DNA of 62,599 nucleotides from Asticcacaulis sp. AC402 (GCF_000495835.1 NZ_AWGC01000011.1:1-62599), one strand, 5' to 3'; positions 38,509 through 48,272 are shown, counted from the first letter of the stretch. The notes: a model not told the origin generated them from the sequence alone. Made by a program: numbers and translations.

Positions 38509-39267
38509 ATGGCAGTGGCCGATTTCGAGATCTTCGACACACTGCCATCGACCCAGGAACTGAGTCTTTCGCGTCTGCGCGCCGGCCGCAAGGGTCCGGG
38601 CTGGGTACTGGCCCGCGAACAGACCAAAGGCATCGGCCGGCACGGCCGGACCTGGATCGGCCAGAAGGGCAACTTTATGGCCTCGCGTTGGGAGGTCATG
38701 CCGCTGGATGTTCGCCGGGCACCGCAGCTCAGCTTTGTTTCTGCCCTGGCCGTCTATGAGATGCTGCGACCGCTGATCCCTGACACGGATGCCTCCATGC
38801 GCATCAAGTGGCCGAACGATATCCTGCACCGCGGGCGTAAACTATGCGGCATCCTTGTCCAGACCGAAGCCTCCCATGAGCCCCAACATCTCGGCATCGT
38901 CATCGGCTTGGGGATGAATCTGCGCGTTGCGCCGATCATCGAAGGCTATCTGACAGTAGCCCTGAAAGAGATCAATCCGGACGCCGTGCGTACACTGGAC
39001 GCCGTCGGCATGCTGCACAAGTTAAACGGCCATCTCGATGGCGTTCTGGACCTGTGGCGCAACAAGGACTTCAGCGACATCGCCAAGGCGTGGATGAAGC
39101 GCGCCTACGGTCGCGACCGCACGGTCAGCGTCACGGTCGACAGCGTCAAGGTCAGTGGCGAAATTGCCGGGCTCGACGAGTTCGGCGGGCTCCAGGTGAG
39201 GGCGGCTGACGGCCAGATCTATACCGTCACCGGCGGCGACGTTGAATACGGCGCGCTAAAAACATGA
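38509..39267 (+). CDS. birA: biotin-[acetyl-CoA-carboxylase] ligase
   Basis: Activates biotin to biotinyl-AMP and transfers it to the carrier lysine of carboxylases. Catalytic domain with GIGRHGRTWIGQKGNFMAS (the biotin-AMP loop G-R-H/G-R-G/T-W), IKWPNDILHRGRKLCGILVQ and a C-terminal SH3-like domain (VSGEIAGLDEFGGLQVRAAD). There is no N-terminal helix-turn-helix, so it is a ligase only, not a repressor. 252 residues. It directly follows nuoN, a conserved alphaproteobacterial order. Confidence 0.95.
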   Translation: MAVADFEIFDTLPSTQELSLSRLRAGRKGPGWVLAREQTKGIGRHGRTWIGQKGNFMASRWEVMPLDVRRAPQLSFVSALAVYEMLRPLIPDTDASMRIKWPNDILHRGRKLCGILVQTEASHEPQHLGIVIGLGMNLRVAPIIEGYLTVALKEINPDAVRTLDAVGMLHKLNGHLDGVLDLWRNKDFSDIAKAWMKRAYGRDRTVSVTVDSVKVSGEIAGLDEFGGLQVRAADGQIYTVTGGDVEYGALKT

Positions 39268-39285
39268 CACAACTGGAAAATCGCA

Positions 39286-40059
39286 ATGCTTCTGGCCATT
39301 GAGCAGGGCAATACCAATACCTTATTCGCCATCCACGATGGCACCGACTGGGTGGCGCAATGGCGTGTGGCGACCGAGACCCGGCGCACAGCGGATGAAT
39401 ATGCGCCATGGCTGTACCAACTGATGCAGATGCATGGTCTCGCCCTGGAACAGATCGACGACTGCATCATATCCTCAGTCGTGCCGCAGTCTTTGTTCAA
39501 TCTGCGCAAGCTGGTGCAGCGTTACTTCAATACGACGCCCTATGTTGTTGGCGATAATACATTTTTGGATTTGGAAGTTCGTATCGACAAACCGCGTGAA
39601 GCCGGGGCCGATCGCCTGGTCAATGCCATAGGCGGCTACATTACGTATGGTGGCCCCTTGCTGATCATCGACTCCGGGACGGCTACCACTTTCGACGTTG
39701 TGGCGGCCGACGGCGGCTATGAAGGCGGTGCTATCGCCCCTGGAATCAACCTTTCGCTCCAGGCTTTGCACGCCGCAGCGGCCAAGTTGCCGCGTGTCGC
39801 CATAGAGAAACCGGCGCGCAAAATCGGCAAGGATACGGTCAGTGCCATGCAGTCGGGAATTTTTTGGGGATATGTCGGCTTGATTGAATACCTCATCATC
39901 GCTATTGAGGCCGAATACGGCCAGAAGATGAGCGTCATTGCCACCGGCGGGGTAGCGTCCTTGTTTGAAGGTGCAACGGAGAAGATTAATCATTTCGATC
40001 ACGATCTGACCCTGCGCGGCCTCCTCGAAATCTATAAGCGTACCTTGTCACACAGCTGA
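39286..40059 (+). CDS. coaX: type III pantothenate kinase
   Basis: First step of CoA synthesis, phosphorylating pantothenate; ASKHA fold, needs K+ or NH4+. The ATP-binding start is [19 protein letters not shown] (the family usually has D-x-G-N-T; here E-Q-G-N-T, so the first acidic residue is Glu). Other marks are [41 protein letters not shown] and the C-terminal [11 protein letters not shown]. 257 residues, normal. It lies 18 bases after birA and 3 before rnj. Confidence 0.95.
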   Translation: MLLAIEQGNTNTLFAIHDGTDWVAQWRVATETRRTADEYAPWLYQLMQMHGLALEQIDDCIISSVVPQSLFNLRKLVQRYFNTTPYVVGDNTFLDLEVRIDKPREAGADRLVNAIGGYITYGGPLLIIDSGTATTFDVVAADGGYEGGAIAPGINLSLQALHAAAAKLPRVAIEKPARKIGKDTVSAMQSGIFWGYVGLIEYLIIAIEAEYGQKMSVIATGGVASLFEGATEKINHFDHDLTLRGLLEIYKRTLSHS

Positions 40060-40062
40060 ATA

Positions 40063-41730
40063 ATGCAAAAAAATCAAAACGAACTCGTGTTCCTGCCGCT
40101 CGGTGGGTCCAATGAAATTGGCATGAACCTGAACCTGTACGGTTTTGGGCCGGCCGACGACCGGCAATGGATCATTGTCGATGTCGGCGTCACCTTCGGC
40201 GACTTGACCACGCCGGGGATAGAGGTTATCGCGCCCGACCCCGCGTTCCTGGTCGGTGAAAATGTTCTCGGCATCGTTCTGACCCATGCCCACGAAGACC
40301 ATATCGGCGCCTTGGGCTGGCTTTGGGACAAGATCAAGGCGCCAGTTTTCGCCACGCCCTTCACGGCCTTTCTGATCCGCGAGAAGCTGCGTGAAGCCGG
40401 GGTCGACGACGCCGACATCACTGAGGTTCCATTGAACGGAAACGTGAAGTTGGGGCCATTCGATATTGATTATATTACGATAACCCACTCCATTCCTGAA
40501 CCCAATGGCCTGGCCATCAAGACGCCCCTGGGTACGATCCTGCACACCGGCGACTGGAAAATCGACGACGAGCCGATCACGGGTGAGCCAACGGACATCA
40601 CAACCCTGACTCGTTTCGGCGACCAGGGCGTCCTGGCCATGGTGTGTGATTCGACCAATGTCTTCGTTGAGGGCCGGGCCGGTTCCGAAGCCTCGGTACG
40701 CGAAGAACTGGAAAAGCTGGTTCGCACCTTCAAGAAGCGCGTCGCCGTCGCCTGTTTCGCCTCGAATGTGGCACGGATGGATTCAGTGATGCGCGCAGCC
40801 ATGGCCTGCAAGCGTCAGGTTTGCCTGGTCGGACGATCGATGCACCGCATGCTGGCAGCATCGCGCCATGTTGGCCTGATGAAGGGCATTCCGGATCCGA
40901 TCTCCGAGGGTGAGGCGGCCAATCTGAAGCCGCATCAGGTTTTGTACCTGTGCACGGGCTCTCAGGGCGAACCGCGCGCCGCACTGTCGCGCATTGCCGA
41001 CGGCAACCACCCCCAGGTCAAGCTGAAAGAAGGCGATGTCTGCGTCTTTTCTTCGCGCGTCATTCCGGGCAATGAAATCGCCATTCGTTCGCTACAGAAC
41101 CGCTTGTCGGACCTGGGCGTCGAGATTCACACCGAGCGCGACCATCCCGGCATCCACGTCTCCGGCCACCCGTGCCGGGACGAACTCAAGGACATGTACG
41201 GCTGGGTTCGGCCGATGATTGCCGTCCCGACCCATGGCGAGCGCCGTCATCTGCTGAAACATGCCGCCCTGGCAGCGGAACTGGGTATCAAGCACCAGGT
41301 AACGCCGCGCAACGGGGACATGGTTCGCCTGGCGCCGGGCCGTCCCGAGATCATCGATGAGGTTCCTGCCGGCCGGTTGTTTGTCGACGGCGGCATGCTG
41401 GTTCCTGAAGCCTCGGAAGCCCTGCGTGAACGACGCCATGCCGCCCACAATGGCATGATCTTTGTGGCCTTCGCTCTCGATGCCAAGAACCGCCTGGCCT
41501 CGATGGTCGACGTCCGCGGCCTGGGATTGGCGTTCGAGAATGAGGAGACGATTTCCGACCAACTCGAATCGCTGTGCCAAACGGTCGAGAAGGCGCTGAA
41601 AGGCTTGCCGGCAGAGGCGCGGGACGACGATCAGACTGTGGAAACCGTCGTCGCCCGAGTCGTCAAGAAGGCCGCACAGGCTATCTGGGACCGCCGTCCC
41701 ATCGTCGAGACCATCATCCTGCGCACCTGA
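40063..41730 (+). CDS. rnj: ribonuclease J
   Basis: Metallo-beta-lactamase/beta-CASP ribonuclease with endo- and 5'-exonuclease activity; in alphaproteobacteria it matures rRNA and turns over RNA next to RNase E. N terminus VFLPLGGSNEIGMNLNLYGF, zinc motif LTHAHEDHIGALGWL, later HTGDWKID and the beta-CASP segments CTGSQGEPRAALSRI and SSRVIPGNEIA and VSGHPCRDELKDM. 555 residues. It ends the nuo-birA-coaX run; the ATG is 3 bases after coaX. Confidence 0.96.
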   Translation: MQKNQNELVFLPLGGSNEIGMNLNLYGFGPADDRQWIIVDVGVTFGDLTTPGIEVIAPDPAFLVGENVLGIVLTHAHEDHIGALGWLWDKIKAPVFATPFTAFLIREKLREAGVDDADITEVPLNGNVKLGPFDIDYITITHSIPEPNGLAIKTPLGTILHTGDWKIDDEPITGEPTDITTLTRFGDQGVLAMVCDSTNVFVEGRAGSEASVREELEKLVRTFKKRVAVACFASNVARMDSVMRAAMACKRQVCLVGRSMHRMLAASRHVGLMKGIPDPISEGEAANLKPHQVLYLCTGSQGEPRAALSRIADGNHPQVKLKEGDVCVFSSRVIPGNEIAIRSLQNRLSDLGVEIHTERDHPGIHVSGHPCRDELKDMYGWVRPMIAVPTHGERRHLLKHAALAAELGIKHQVTPRNGDMVRLAPGRPEIIDEVPAGRLFVDGGMLVPEASEALRERRHAAHNGMIFVAFALDAKNRLASMVDVRGLGLAFENEETISDQLESLCQTVEKALKGLPAEARDDDQTVETVVARVVKKAAQAIWDRRPIVETIILRT

Positions 41731-42043
41731 CACTTGTCGCGCCAGGCGTGAAAACGCCGCGCAGGGGAACGACGTGAAATCGATCACCTGTACGGCGAAT
41801 TCGTTTAAACCAGTCAATGTTGATTGTCGATTCCTGCGCGCCTTTGGTTAAGCTAATATGTTAACGCATATTTACCATATAGAGTGTTGAACGTTATATA
41901 TTTTCTATGCGTAATCCACAAAATTTCAACATTGATTACATGGGGATCAAGCACCTGCGAGCCTGAAGGCAAAAACACAGAGTCTCAATTCAAAGATCTG
42001 GAATCGTTGAATTCTTTGGCTGCGCGAGTTTCCAGCTGTCCGG
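41731..42043. other. intergenic stretch between rnj and phaC, A/T-rich core
   Basis: 313 bases between convergent genes. A GGCGTGAAAACGCC hairpin with outer GCGC arms (41739-41762) lies after the rnj stop but lacks a T-run. The middle (about 41850-41940) is markedly A/T-rich (GTTATATATTTTCTATGCG) against a G/C-rich genome. Several GANTC sites (GATTC, GAGTC, GAATC), the Caulobacter CcrM methylation target, are present. No gene found. Confidence 0.5.
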
Positions 42044-44056
42044 TCAGGACTTAACCAGGACGTAGGTGCCGGGCGCATCGCCCAGTACCGTCAACTGCCC
42101 TTCGGACGGATCGCGGGCGGCGATCTTCTTGCCAGACAACTTGCCCAACCAGCCCGCCCAGTGCGGCCACCACGACCCGGGATGCTCGGTTGCACCGGCC
42201 AGCCAGTCTTCCAAAGTGTCGGGATGGGCGTCATTCAGCCAGTGCATGTATTTTTGCGCTGCCGGCGGATTGACGACACCGGCAATATGGCCCGAGCCGG
42301 CCAGCATATAGGTGACCGGGCCGCCAAACAGTTTCGAACCTTTGTAGACCGAAGCTGGCGGCGCAATGTGGTCCTCGCGGCCAGATTGTTCATAGATCGG
42401 GATCTTGACCTTCTTAAGGTCGAGTTTGACCCCGCCGAGGGTGAGTTCGCCCTTGGCCAAGGCATTGTTGCCGTAGAAAGTCCGCAGATAGAAGATGTGG
42501 AGCGCCTTGGGCATGCGCGTCTGATCGCCGTTCCAGCACAACAGGTCGAACGGTGTCAGGTCCTTGCCCAGAAGGTAGTTGCTCACGAAGAAAGACCACA
42601 CCAGATCGTTGGCGCGCAGGGAGTTAAAGGTGTCGGCCATGGCCGAACCCGGCAGAACCCCGCCGGCGGCATCCATCTGACGCTCCAATTCCTTGAGCCA
42701 GTGCTCCGAAGTGAACAGCAGCAGATCGCCGGCCTCGGTGAAGTCGTGCTGAGCCGTAAAGAAGGTGGCCGACCCGATCGACGTATCACCTTTTTCGGCC
42801 ATGTGGGCGAGGGCGCAGCCCAGCAGGGTACCGCCGATGCAATAGCCGACCGTATTGACCGTCTTGGCACCGGTCTGCTCGCGCACCTTGTTCGTCGCTT
42901 CAAAGATACCGCCGAACATGTAGTCTTCGAAACTTGTGTCCTTCATCTCGACGTCAGGATTCACCCACGACACAACGAAGACCGTGAAACCCTGATCGAC
43001 CAGCCATTTGATCAGCGAGTTTTTGGCCTGTAGGTCGAGGATATAGAACTTGTTGATCCACGGCGGGAAGATCAGCAGCGGAATCTCATACACCTGCTCG
43101 GTTGTCGGGGTGTACTGCAAAAGCTCGAAATAGTCGCCGCGATAGACGACCTTGCCCGGGGTAGTGGCGACGTTTTCGCCAACCTTGAAACGGCTATAGT
43201 CGGCCTGGCTGATTTTCAGCTTGCCGTCACCGCGTGCGAGATCGTCGGCGAACATCTGCATACCCTTGACCAGGGTTTCACCCTTGGAGTCGAGCAGGGC
43301 ATCGATGGCCACCGGGTTGGTCAGCAGGAAATTGGCCGGGGACATGGCGTCGGTAAGCAGTTTGGTGAAGAATTCGGCGCGGCGCTTGACCAACGGATCG
43401 ACGTCATCAACGCTGCTTATCAGAGTGTTTAGCCAGGTAGACGACAGCAGATAGGACTGGCGCATCATGTCGAAAACCAGATTTCGATCCCAGAGAGGGT
43501 CAGAAAAGCGCTTGTCCTTTATGGGCTTTTTCTCAACCGAAACATCGCCGCCCAGCGATCGGCGCGCCATCTGTCCCCACAGTTCGAGATAGCCGTTAAG
43601 CAAGTCGCTCTGGGCCTCAACAACCTTTTCCGGCTTGGCTGCAAGCGAATTCATCACCTGCGTCAGGGCGGGGCCAACCTGAAAAGGATCCGATGGCGCG
43701 CCGACGGCTTCGAGGTCGGGCTGTTTCATGACTGTGCGGGCTAAAACAGTCTGCGCAGTCATCGTCGCCTTGGCAATATTAACCGACAACGCCTCCAGGC
43801 GGCGGACAGTATCGCCGTCAAACAGCGTCGCTTCTGCAGAAGGCGTCACCTTGGCGGAAGGCGCTGGTTTAGGAACTGCCGTGTGCCGGACTGGCTTTGC
43901 TGTTTCCGGTTTCACCACGTCGGGCTTGGATTGAACCTTTGCCTTGGGCGCGGGACTGGCAACAATCGGTTTGGCACTGGCCCTGGCTTTTGTGGTTGAC
44001 GCCGCCTTTTTCGCGTTAGCCTTGGCTGCCACTGGGGCTTTCGGTGTCTTGCTCAT
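42044..44056 (-). CDS. phaC: class I poly(3-hydroxyalkanoate) synthase
   Basis: Polymerises 3-hydroxyacyl-CoA into carbon-storage granules. The catalytic lipase-box cysteine is in NTVGYCIGGTLLGCALAH (near residue 400); the Asp and His of the triad are in IYEQSGREDHIAPPASVY and AGSGHIAGVVNPP. The N-terminal PhaC domain has WINKFYILDLQAKNSLIKWL. The first 75 or so residues are an extra Lys/Ala/Pro-rich tail unlike the enzyme core. I start at ATG 44056 (MSKTPKAPVAAKANAKKA, 670 residues) after GAGGAAG; the open frame beyond it runs into a decayed R1 repeat. No phaAB or phasin gene is nearby. Confidence 0.95.
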   Translation of the reverse strand: MSKTPKAPVAAKANAKKAASTTKARASAKPIVASPAPKAKVQSKPDVVKPETAKPVRHTAVPKPAPSAKVTPSAEATLFDGDTVRRLEALSVNIAKATMTAQTVLARTVMKQPDLEAVGAPSDPFQVGPALTQVMNSLAAKPEKVVEAQSDLLNGYLELWGQMARRSLGGDVSVEKKPIKDKRFSDPLWDRNLVFDMMRQSYLLSSTWLNTLISSVDDVDPLVKRRAEFFTKLLTDAMSPANFLLTNPVAIDALLDSKGETLVKGMQMFADDLARGDGKLKISQADYSRFKVGENVATTPGKVVYRGDYFELLQYTPTTEQVYEIPLLIFPPWINKFYILDLQAKNSLIKWLVDQGFTVFVVSWVNPDVEMKDTSFEDYMFGGIFEATNKVREQTGAKTVNTVGYCIGGTLLGCALAHMAEKGDTSIGSATFFTAQHDFTEAGDLLLFTSEHWLKELERQMDAAGGVLPGSAMADTFNSLRANDLVWSFFVSNYLLGKDLTPFDLLCWNGDQTRMPKALHIFYLRTFYGNNALAKGELTLGGVKLDLKKVKIPIYEQSGREDHIAPPASVYKGSKLFGGPVTYMLAGSGHIAGVVNPPAAQKYMHWLNDAHPDTLEDWLAGATEHPGSWWPHWAGWLGKLSGKKIAARDPSEGQLTVLGDAPGTYVLVKS

Positions 44057-44073
44057 CTGCTTCCTCGCCTGAC

Positions 44074-44136
44074 TAAAGCACTTCCCGACAAAGTGGATGC
44101 CACGTTTCGGACAAGAAGTGCGACAAAACAAAGGCC
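44074..44136 (+). repeat. R1 repeat, degenerate module A only
   Basis: AAAGCACTTCCCGACAAAGT, ...CCACGTTTCGGACAAGAAGTGCGACAAAAC follows (middle and end of module A). It matches the first half of R1 with many changes; module B is gone. It lies directly upstream of phaC, between its ribosome-binding site and promoter region. Confidence 0.6.
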
Positions 44137-44496
44137 CAAGCAAATCGACCGATCGGTGTGATCGAGGAAATGCTCCCTTGTCCTGATTTTGAATTTCGCG
44201 GGCCCTTGTTTCGACCTGCGGAGAATCTCAAGATCGAACGGACACTCGCAACTTCGTCTATTCTGGTTTCTTTTGAATGCGAATTTCGCCTCAAGACCTG
44301 TAACCGAATCGCACAAACTTCGAAATCGCAACACCAAAGGGCCGTCCAAGATCTTGCAGTGCGATACAACGCGCCGTAAAATCAACTCAAATTTTATTTT
44401 TGTTGTCGTAAGCCTGTTCACGAGCTTAGAAATTTGCTCAAATGTGACCCTTGACGCTGCCGACAGCAGCCTTTGGCCAATGCGGAGACGGTTGCC
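44137..44496. other. divergent intergenic region, phaC / small exported protein
   Basis: About 360 bases with lower G+C than the genes on either side. It must hold the promoters of phaC (minus) and of the 151-residue exported protein (plus). The plus-strand stretch around 44380-44440 (AAATTTTATTTTTGTTGTCG) is A/T-rich. I find no gene, hairpin or convincing promoter. Confidence 0.4.
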
Positions 44497-44952
44497 ATGA
44501 TACTGCCGGTTTGGATGCGTCCTTTGCGTGCGACAGCTGTCTTGTCCGGATTTTGTCTCGTGCTGGCTGGCGGTGCATCGGCGCAGGAAACTGCCGAGTC
44601 GGCTTCTCAACGTCCTGTGGCGCCTATTCCTGCCGTCGCTCCGTCTTTAACATCTGTAGCGGCGGGCCTTCCAAAATGGTCCGAATTCCCGGTTCCACCG
44701 AGCGATGTTCCGACCGTCGCGGATATTGCCGCGCGGGTGAAGACCCAGGCGATCGCGTCGACTCAACTGGCAGCGGAGGTTCGCGCGCTTGTATGGGACA
44801 ATGACGAGCCAGAATCCTTTGCAGCCGCGGCAATCGCACGCATCAACCCGATCTATCTCAAGCCAGTCGATGCCGTCCTGTCGGTCGAGCAGATAGAACG
44901 CCTGGCAGACGACCTGCGCCGCCGCGCTGTAGCGCCGCCGATGGCAGATTGA
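44497..44952 (+). CDS. small exported hypothetical protein
   Basis: A 151-residue protein I do not recognise. The signal peptide (MILPVWMRPLRATAVLSGFC, cleavage near AGGASAQ) is followed by a Pro/Ala-rich segment (RPVAPIPAVAPSLTSVAAGL) and a helical C-terminal part (ADIAARVKTQAIASTQLAAE; AVLSVEQIERLADDLRRRAV). It should be periplasmic. I start at ATG 44497, 8 bases after GGAGA; a TTG at 44473 is in frame. It stands between phaC (divergent) and glpX, with 165 bases to the latter. Confidence 0.65.
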   Translation: MILPVWMRPLRATAVLSGFCLVLAGGASAQETAESASQRPVAPIPAVAPSLTSVAAGLPKWSEFPVPPSDVPTVADIAARVKTQAIASTQLAAEVRALVWDNDEPESFAAAAIARINPIYLKPVDAVLSVEQIERLADDLRRRAVAPPMAD

Positions 44953-45117
44953 CGCTGCACCCGACTGTGCAAGCCCAGACTGGTCACGGCCAGACTGGTC
45001 AAGCTTGATGGGGTCTGATACACGAAATGACGTGCCGATCGCCACGTCGGCGCCAGCACACGACGCAAAATAATCAGATAGTCGTGCTTTTGAAACTTAA
45101 AGCCAGAAGACGTGAAA

Positions 45118-46125
45118 ATGCCAGAAACCCTTGAAATTTTGAAAAATATGTCCAGCAATGCCTCCGGATTTGATCTCAGTCTCGACATTGTCCGCGTTGC
45201 CGAAGAAGCCGCCATCGCTGCCTATGCCTGTGTTGGTGGTGGTGATGAAAAAGCTGCCGATCAGGCCGCCGTCGACGCCATGCGCAAGGCGCTCAATGCC
45301 ATAGAGATGGATGGCCGCATCGTAATCGGCGAGGGCGAGCGCGACGAAGCCCCAATGTTGTACATCGGGGAGAAGGTAGGCACTGGCAACGGCCCGGCCA
45401 TCGATATCGCGCTGGACCCGCTGGAAGGGACCACCTTGGCCGCCAAGGCCATGGCTAATTCGCTGGCTGTCATCGCTTTTGCTCCGCGTGGCGGCATGCT
45501 TCATGCCCCCGACACCTACATGGACAAACTGGCCATCGGACCGGGCTATGCCAAGGGTGTCGTCGATATCGATGCCACGCCGGAAGACAATGTCCGCGCC
45601 CTCGCCAAAGCGAAGGGTGTCGATGTTTCGGAGATCGTCGCTTGCGTGCTGGATCGGCCGCGCCACGACGGCATCATCACCTCGCTGCGCAAGGCCGGCG
45701 CGCGGGTGCACCTGATCACCGATGGCGATGTTGCCGGCGTGATCCATACCGCCCAGCCGGAAACCGGGATCGACATCTATATGGGTCAGGGCGGAGCGCC
45801 CGAAGGTGTTCTGGCTTGTGCCGCACTAAAATGCGTCGGCGGCCAGTTCCAAGGGCGACTCGTTTTTCGCAATGGGGATGAACGGGCCCGTGCCGAACGC
45901 CTCGGGCTGACCGATTTTGACCGCAAATACGATCTTGACGATCTCGTGAGCTCTGACGCCGTCTTTATCGCGACCGGCGTAACTAAGGGCGCATTGCTGG
46001 AAGGCGTACGTAAGGAGGTGACGGCGCGCGGCGAGGTTTTCGTCACCACGGAAAGCCTGGTAATGATCTCCAAAACCGGGACAGTGCGCAAACTCTCCAT
46101 GCGGAGACCCTTGCGTGTTCTTTAA
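45118..46125 (+). CDS. glpX: fructose-1,6-bisphosphatase class II
   Basis: Gluconeogenic phosphatase of the GlpX family (in some species also sedoheptulose bisphosphatase). Metal and phosphate motifs are GRIVIGEGERDEAPMLYIGE, IALDPLEGTTLAAKAMANSL and ITDGDVAGVIHTA, with MGQGGAPEGVLACAALKC downstream. 335 residues from ATG 45118 (AGAAGA 7 bases upstream); GTG 45112 is also in frame. It precedes recJ, a linkage common in alphaproteobacteria where hom often comes first; hom is not here. Confidence 0.95.
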   Translation: MPETLEILKNMSSNASGFDLSLDIVRVAEEAAIAAYACVGGGDEKAADQAAVDAMRKALNAIEMDGRIVIGEGERDEAPMLYIGEKVGTGNGPAIDIALDPLEGTTLAAKAMANSLAVIAFAPRGGMLHAPDTYMDKLAIGPGYAKGVVDIDATPEDNVRALAKAKGVDVSEIVACVLDRPRHDGIITSLRKAGARVHLITDGDVAGVIHTAQPETGIDIYMGQGGAPEGVLACAALKCVGGQFQGRLVFRNGDERARAERLGLTDFDRKYDLDDLVSSDAVFIATGVTKGALLEGVRKEVTARGEVFVTTESLVMISKTGTVRKLSMRRPLRVL

Positions 46126-46253
46126 AGGATAGCGGCTTCAAAACTTTGGCTGCCGTGCCCAAATCTCGCGCAGATTGGTGCGCGACGATTCAGTTGTTTT
46201 TCAACGGGCCCATAAAGCTTGCTACCGACTGGCCGGCGTGACAGATTTCCCCA

Positions 46254-48110
46254 ATGAGTCTGTCCGCCGCACTACGCCCCGCCTCCGCCCCTGAGCCTTA
46301 TCTTGGAGTTTCCGCTTCTTTGAGCGGCCGCGCCTGGCGTGAACGACTGGCGGCGCGCAAGGTCGCGCCCGAGGTCCTGCGCGACATTATCCATCGTTTG
46401 GGTCTTATGAATGTCGCCGAAGCCGCCTTTGTCGACCCCTTGGCGCGGTTCATCGCTGGGCGCGGCATTACGCCGGACACGCTGGAAGGCTTCATTCACC
46501 CGACCTTGAAGGCGCTGTTTCCCGACCCGTCTTGCTTTATGGATATGGACCGGGCGGTGACCGCCATGCTCGATGCGCTGCAGGCCGACGCAAACATATG
46601 TGTCTTTGCCGATTATGACGTCGACGGCGCTACGAGCGCGGCGCAACTTGTCCGATGGTTTCGGCACATGGGCCACGATCTGACCGTCTATGTCCCCGAC
46701 CGGGTGACCGAGGGTTACGGCCCGTCCAATGCAGCTTTCGACAGCCTGAAGCGCCAGGGCGCCGACCTGGTGATCACGGTCGACTGCGGGGCCATGGCCC
46801 ACCGCGCGCTCGATCATGCCGCCGAGATCGGCCTCGATGTCGTTGTCATCGACCACCACCTGATGCGCGAAGATCCGCCCAGAGCCCTGGCCGTCGTTAA
46901 TCCCAATCGTCCCGGCTGCACCTCGGACCAGGGCAACCTGGCCGCGGCCGGTGTCGTCTTCGTCGTCCTGGTGGCGCTCAACCGCGAGGCAGAAAAGCGC
47001 GGTCTGTTCGTGGGACGCCAACGGCCGGACCTGATGCAATGGCTGGACCTGACGGCACTGGGCGCCATCTGCGACGTTACGGCCTTGACCGGCTTCAACC
47101 GGGCTCTGACGGCTCAAGGCCTGAAAATCATGTCGCAGCAAAAGAACCCCGGCATTAAGGCGCTGATGGAGATCTCCGGCTCGGCCAACGAGGCCGGCAA
47201 GCTGATGAGCACGTTTCACTCTGGCTTCGTCATCGGTCCACGCATCAATGCCGGCGGGCGGGTAGGGCGCTCTGATCTCGGCGTCCGCCTGCTGTCCACC
47301 GATGATCCCGGTGAAGCCGCGGCCTTGGCTCAGGAACTGGACGAACTCAACAGGCTGCGGCGCGACGTTGAGACCCAGGTGCTGGAGCAGGCAGCCCTCG
47401 TCGCGGAAGCCCAGGGCCTGTGGCCCAGCGACGATCCGGTCATCGTCGTTGCGCACGAAGACTGGCATCCCGGGGTTATCGGCATCGTCGCTGGCCGCCT
47501 GCGAGAACGTTGGCATCGCCCCGTCATTATCATTGGCATAGATCCGGTCAGCGGTATGGGCAAGGGGTCTGGGCGATCTCAGGCCGGGGTCAATCTGGGC
47601 GAAGCCGTAGGGTCCGCCTTTGAAATCGGCCTGATCCTATCGGGGGGAGGCCATGCCATGGCCGCCGGGTTGAGTGTCGAACGTGACCGCGTCGGAGACC
47701 TGCGCCGATTTCTTAATGACTATGTCCGCACCCACGTTGCCGAAGAGGACCAGGTCGAGACCGTCGACATTGACGCCGTCCTGACCCTGAAGGCGGCAAC
47801 GCGCGAGTTGCTCGAGCGGTTCGACCTGCTGTCGCCGTTCGGTCAGGGCAATCCCGAGCCGCTGCTCGCTTTTACCGATGTCCGCGTCGGTTTTGCCCAG
47901 GTCATGAAAGGTGGCCATGTCCGCTGTGAGCTTTGCGACGACATCGGCGGAAAAGTCAAAGCCATCATGTGGCGCGCCGAAGGCACCGCTCTGGGCGACG
48001 CTCTGTTGCGGCCGGCCGGCAAGATCCACCTTCTGGGCCGCCTGAAAGCAGATGATTACATGGGGCGCCGCGGAATACAACTTGAAATTGAAGACATCGC
48101 GCTGGCATAA
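46254..48110 (+). CDS. recJ: single-stranded-DNA-specific exonuclease RecJ
   Basis: 5'-3' exonuclease on single-stranded DNA in recombination and repair. DHH-family core: ICVFADYDVDGATSAAQLVR, ITVDCGAMAHRAL, VVIDHHLMREDPP, LDLTALGAICDVTAL, and the DHHA1 motif GRSQAGVNLGEA with SGGGHAMAAGLSVE. An OB-fold closes the C terminus (LLARFD-type region ELLERFDLLSPFGQGNPEPL). 618 residues. ATG 46254 is the first in frame; a TTG-free upstream gives no better choice. Confidence 0.96.
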   Translation: MSLSAALRPASAPEPYLGVSASLSGRAWRERLAARKVAPEVLRDIIHRLGLMNVAEAAFVDPLARFIAGRGITPDTLEGFIHPTLKALFPDPSCFMDMDRAVTAMLDALQADANICVFADYDVDGATSAAQLVRWFRHMGHDLTVYVPDRVTEGYGPSNAAFDSLKRQGADLVITVDCGAMAHRALDHAAEIGLDVVVIDHHLMREDPPRALAVVNPNRPGCTSDQGNLAAAGVVFVVLVALNREAEKRGLFVGRQRPDLMQWLDLTALGAICDVTALTGFNRALTAQGLKIMSQQKNPGIKALMEISGSANEAGKLMSTFHSGFVIGPRINAGGRVGRSDLGVRLLSTDDPGEAAALAQELDELNRLRRDVETQVLEQAALVAEAQGLWPSDDPVIVVAHEDWHPGVIGIVAGRLRERWHRPVIIIGIDPVSGMGKGSGRSQAGVNLGEAVGSAFEIGLILSGGGHAMAAGLSVERDRVGDLRRFLNDYVRTHVAEEDQVETVDIDAVLTLKAATRELLERFDLLSPFGQGNPEPLLAFTDVRVGFAQVMKGGHVRCELCDDIGGKVKAIMWRAEGTALGDALLRPAGKIHLLGRLKADDYMGRRGIQLEIEDIALA

Positions 48111-48197
48111 ACGGTCCTGTCACGCGCCTGTGAAAAACTTTAAAATAGGGCTTGCACCGCCAAACACGAACAGGTAACAAGCGCACCTCTTGATCGC

Positions 48198-48272
48198 GGT
48201 CCCTTCGTCTATCGGTTAGGACGTCAGGTTTTCAACCTGAAGAGAGGGGTTCGACTCCCCTAGGGACTGCCA
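48198..48272 (+). tRNA. tRNA-Glu (anticodon TTC)
   Basis: A 75-base cloverleaf. Acceptor arms GGTCCCT and AGGGACT pair with one terminal G-T, the anticodon stem-loop CAGGTTTTCAACCTG gives TTC, and the T-arm has GGGGTTCGACTCCCC. The 3' GCCA is encoded. Confidence 0.96.

Noticed and set aside
44953-45117. Direct repeat AGACTGGTCA (twice near 44970-45000) before glpX
   Set aside because: Only two short imperfect copies; not enough to call an operator.
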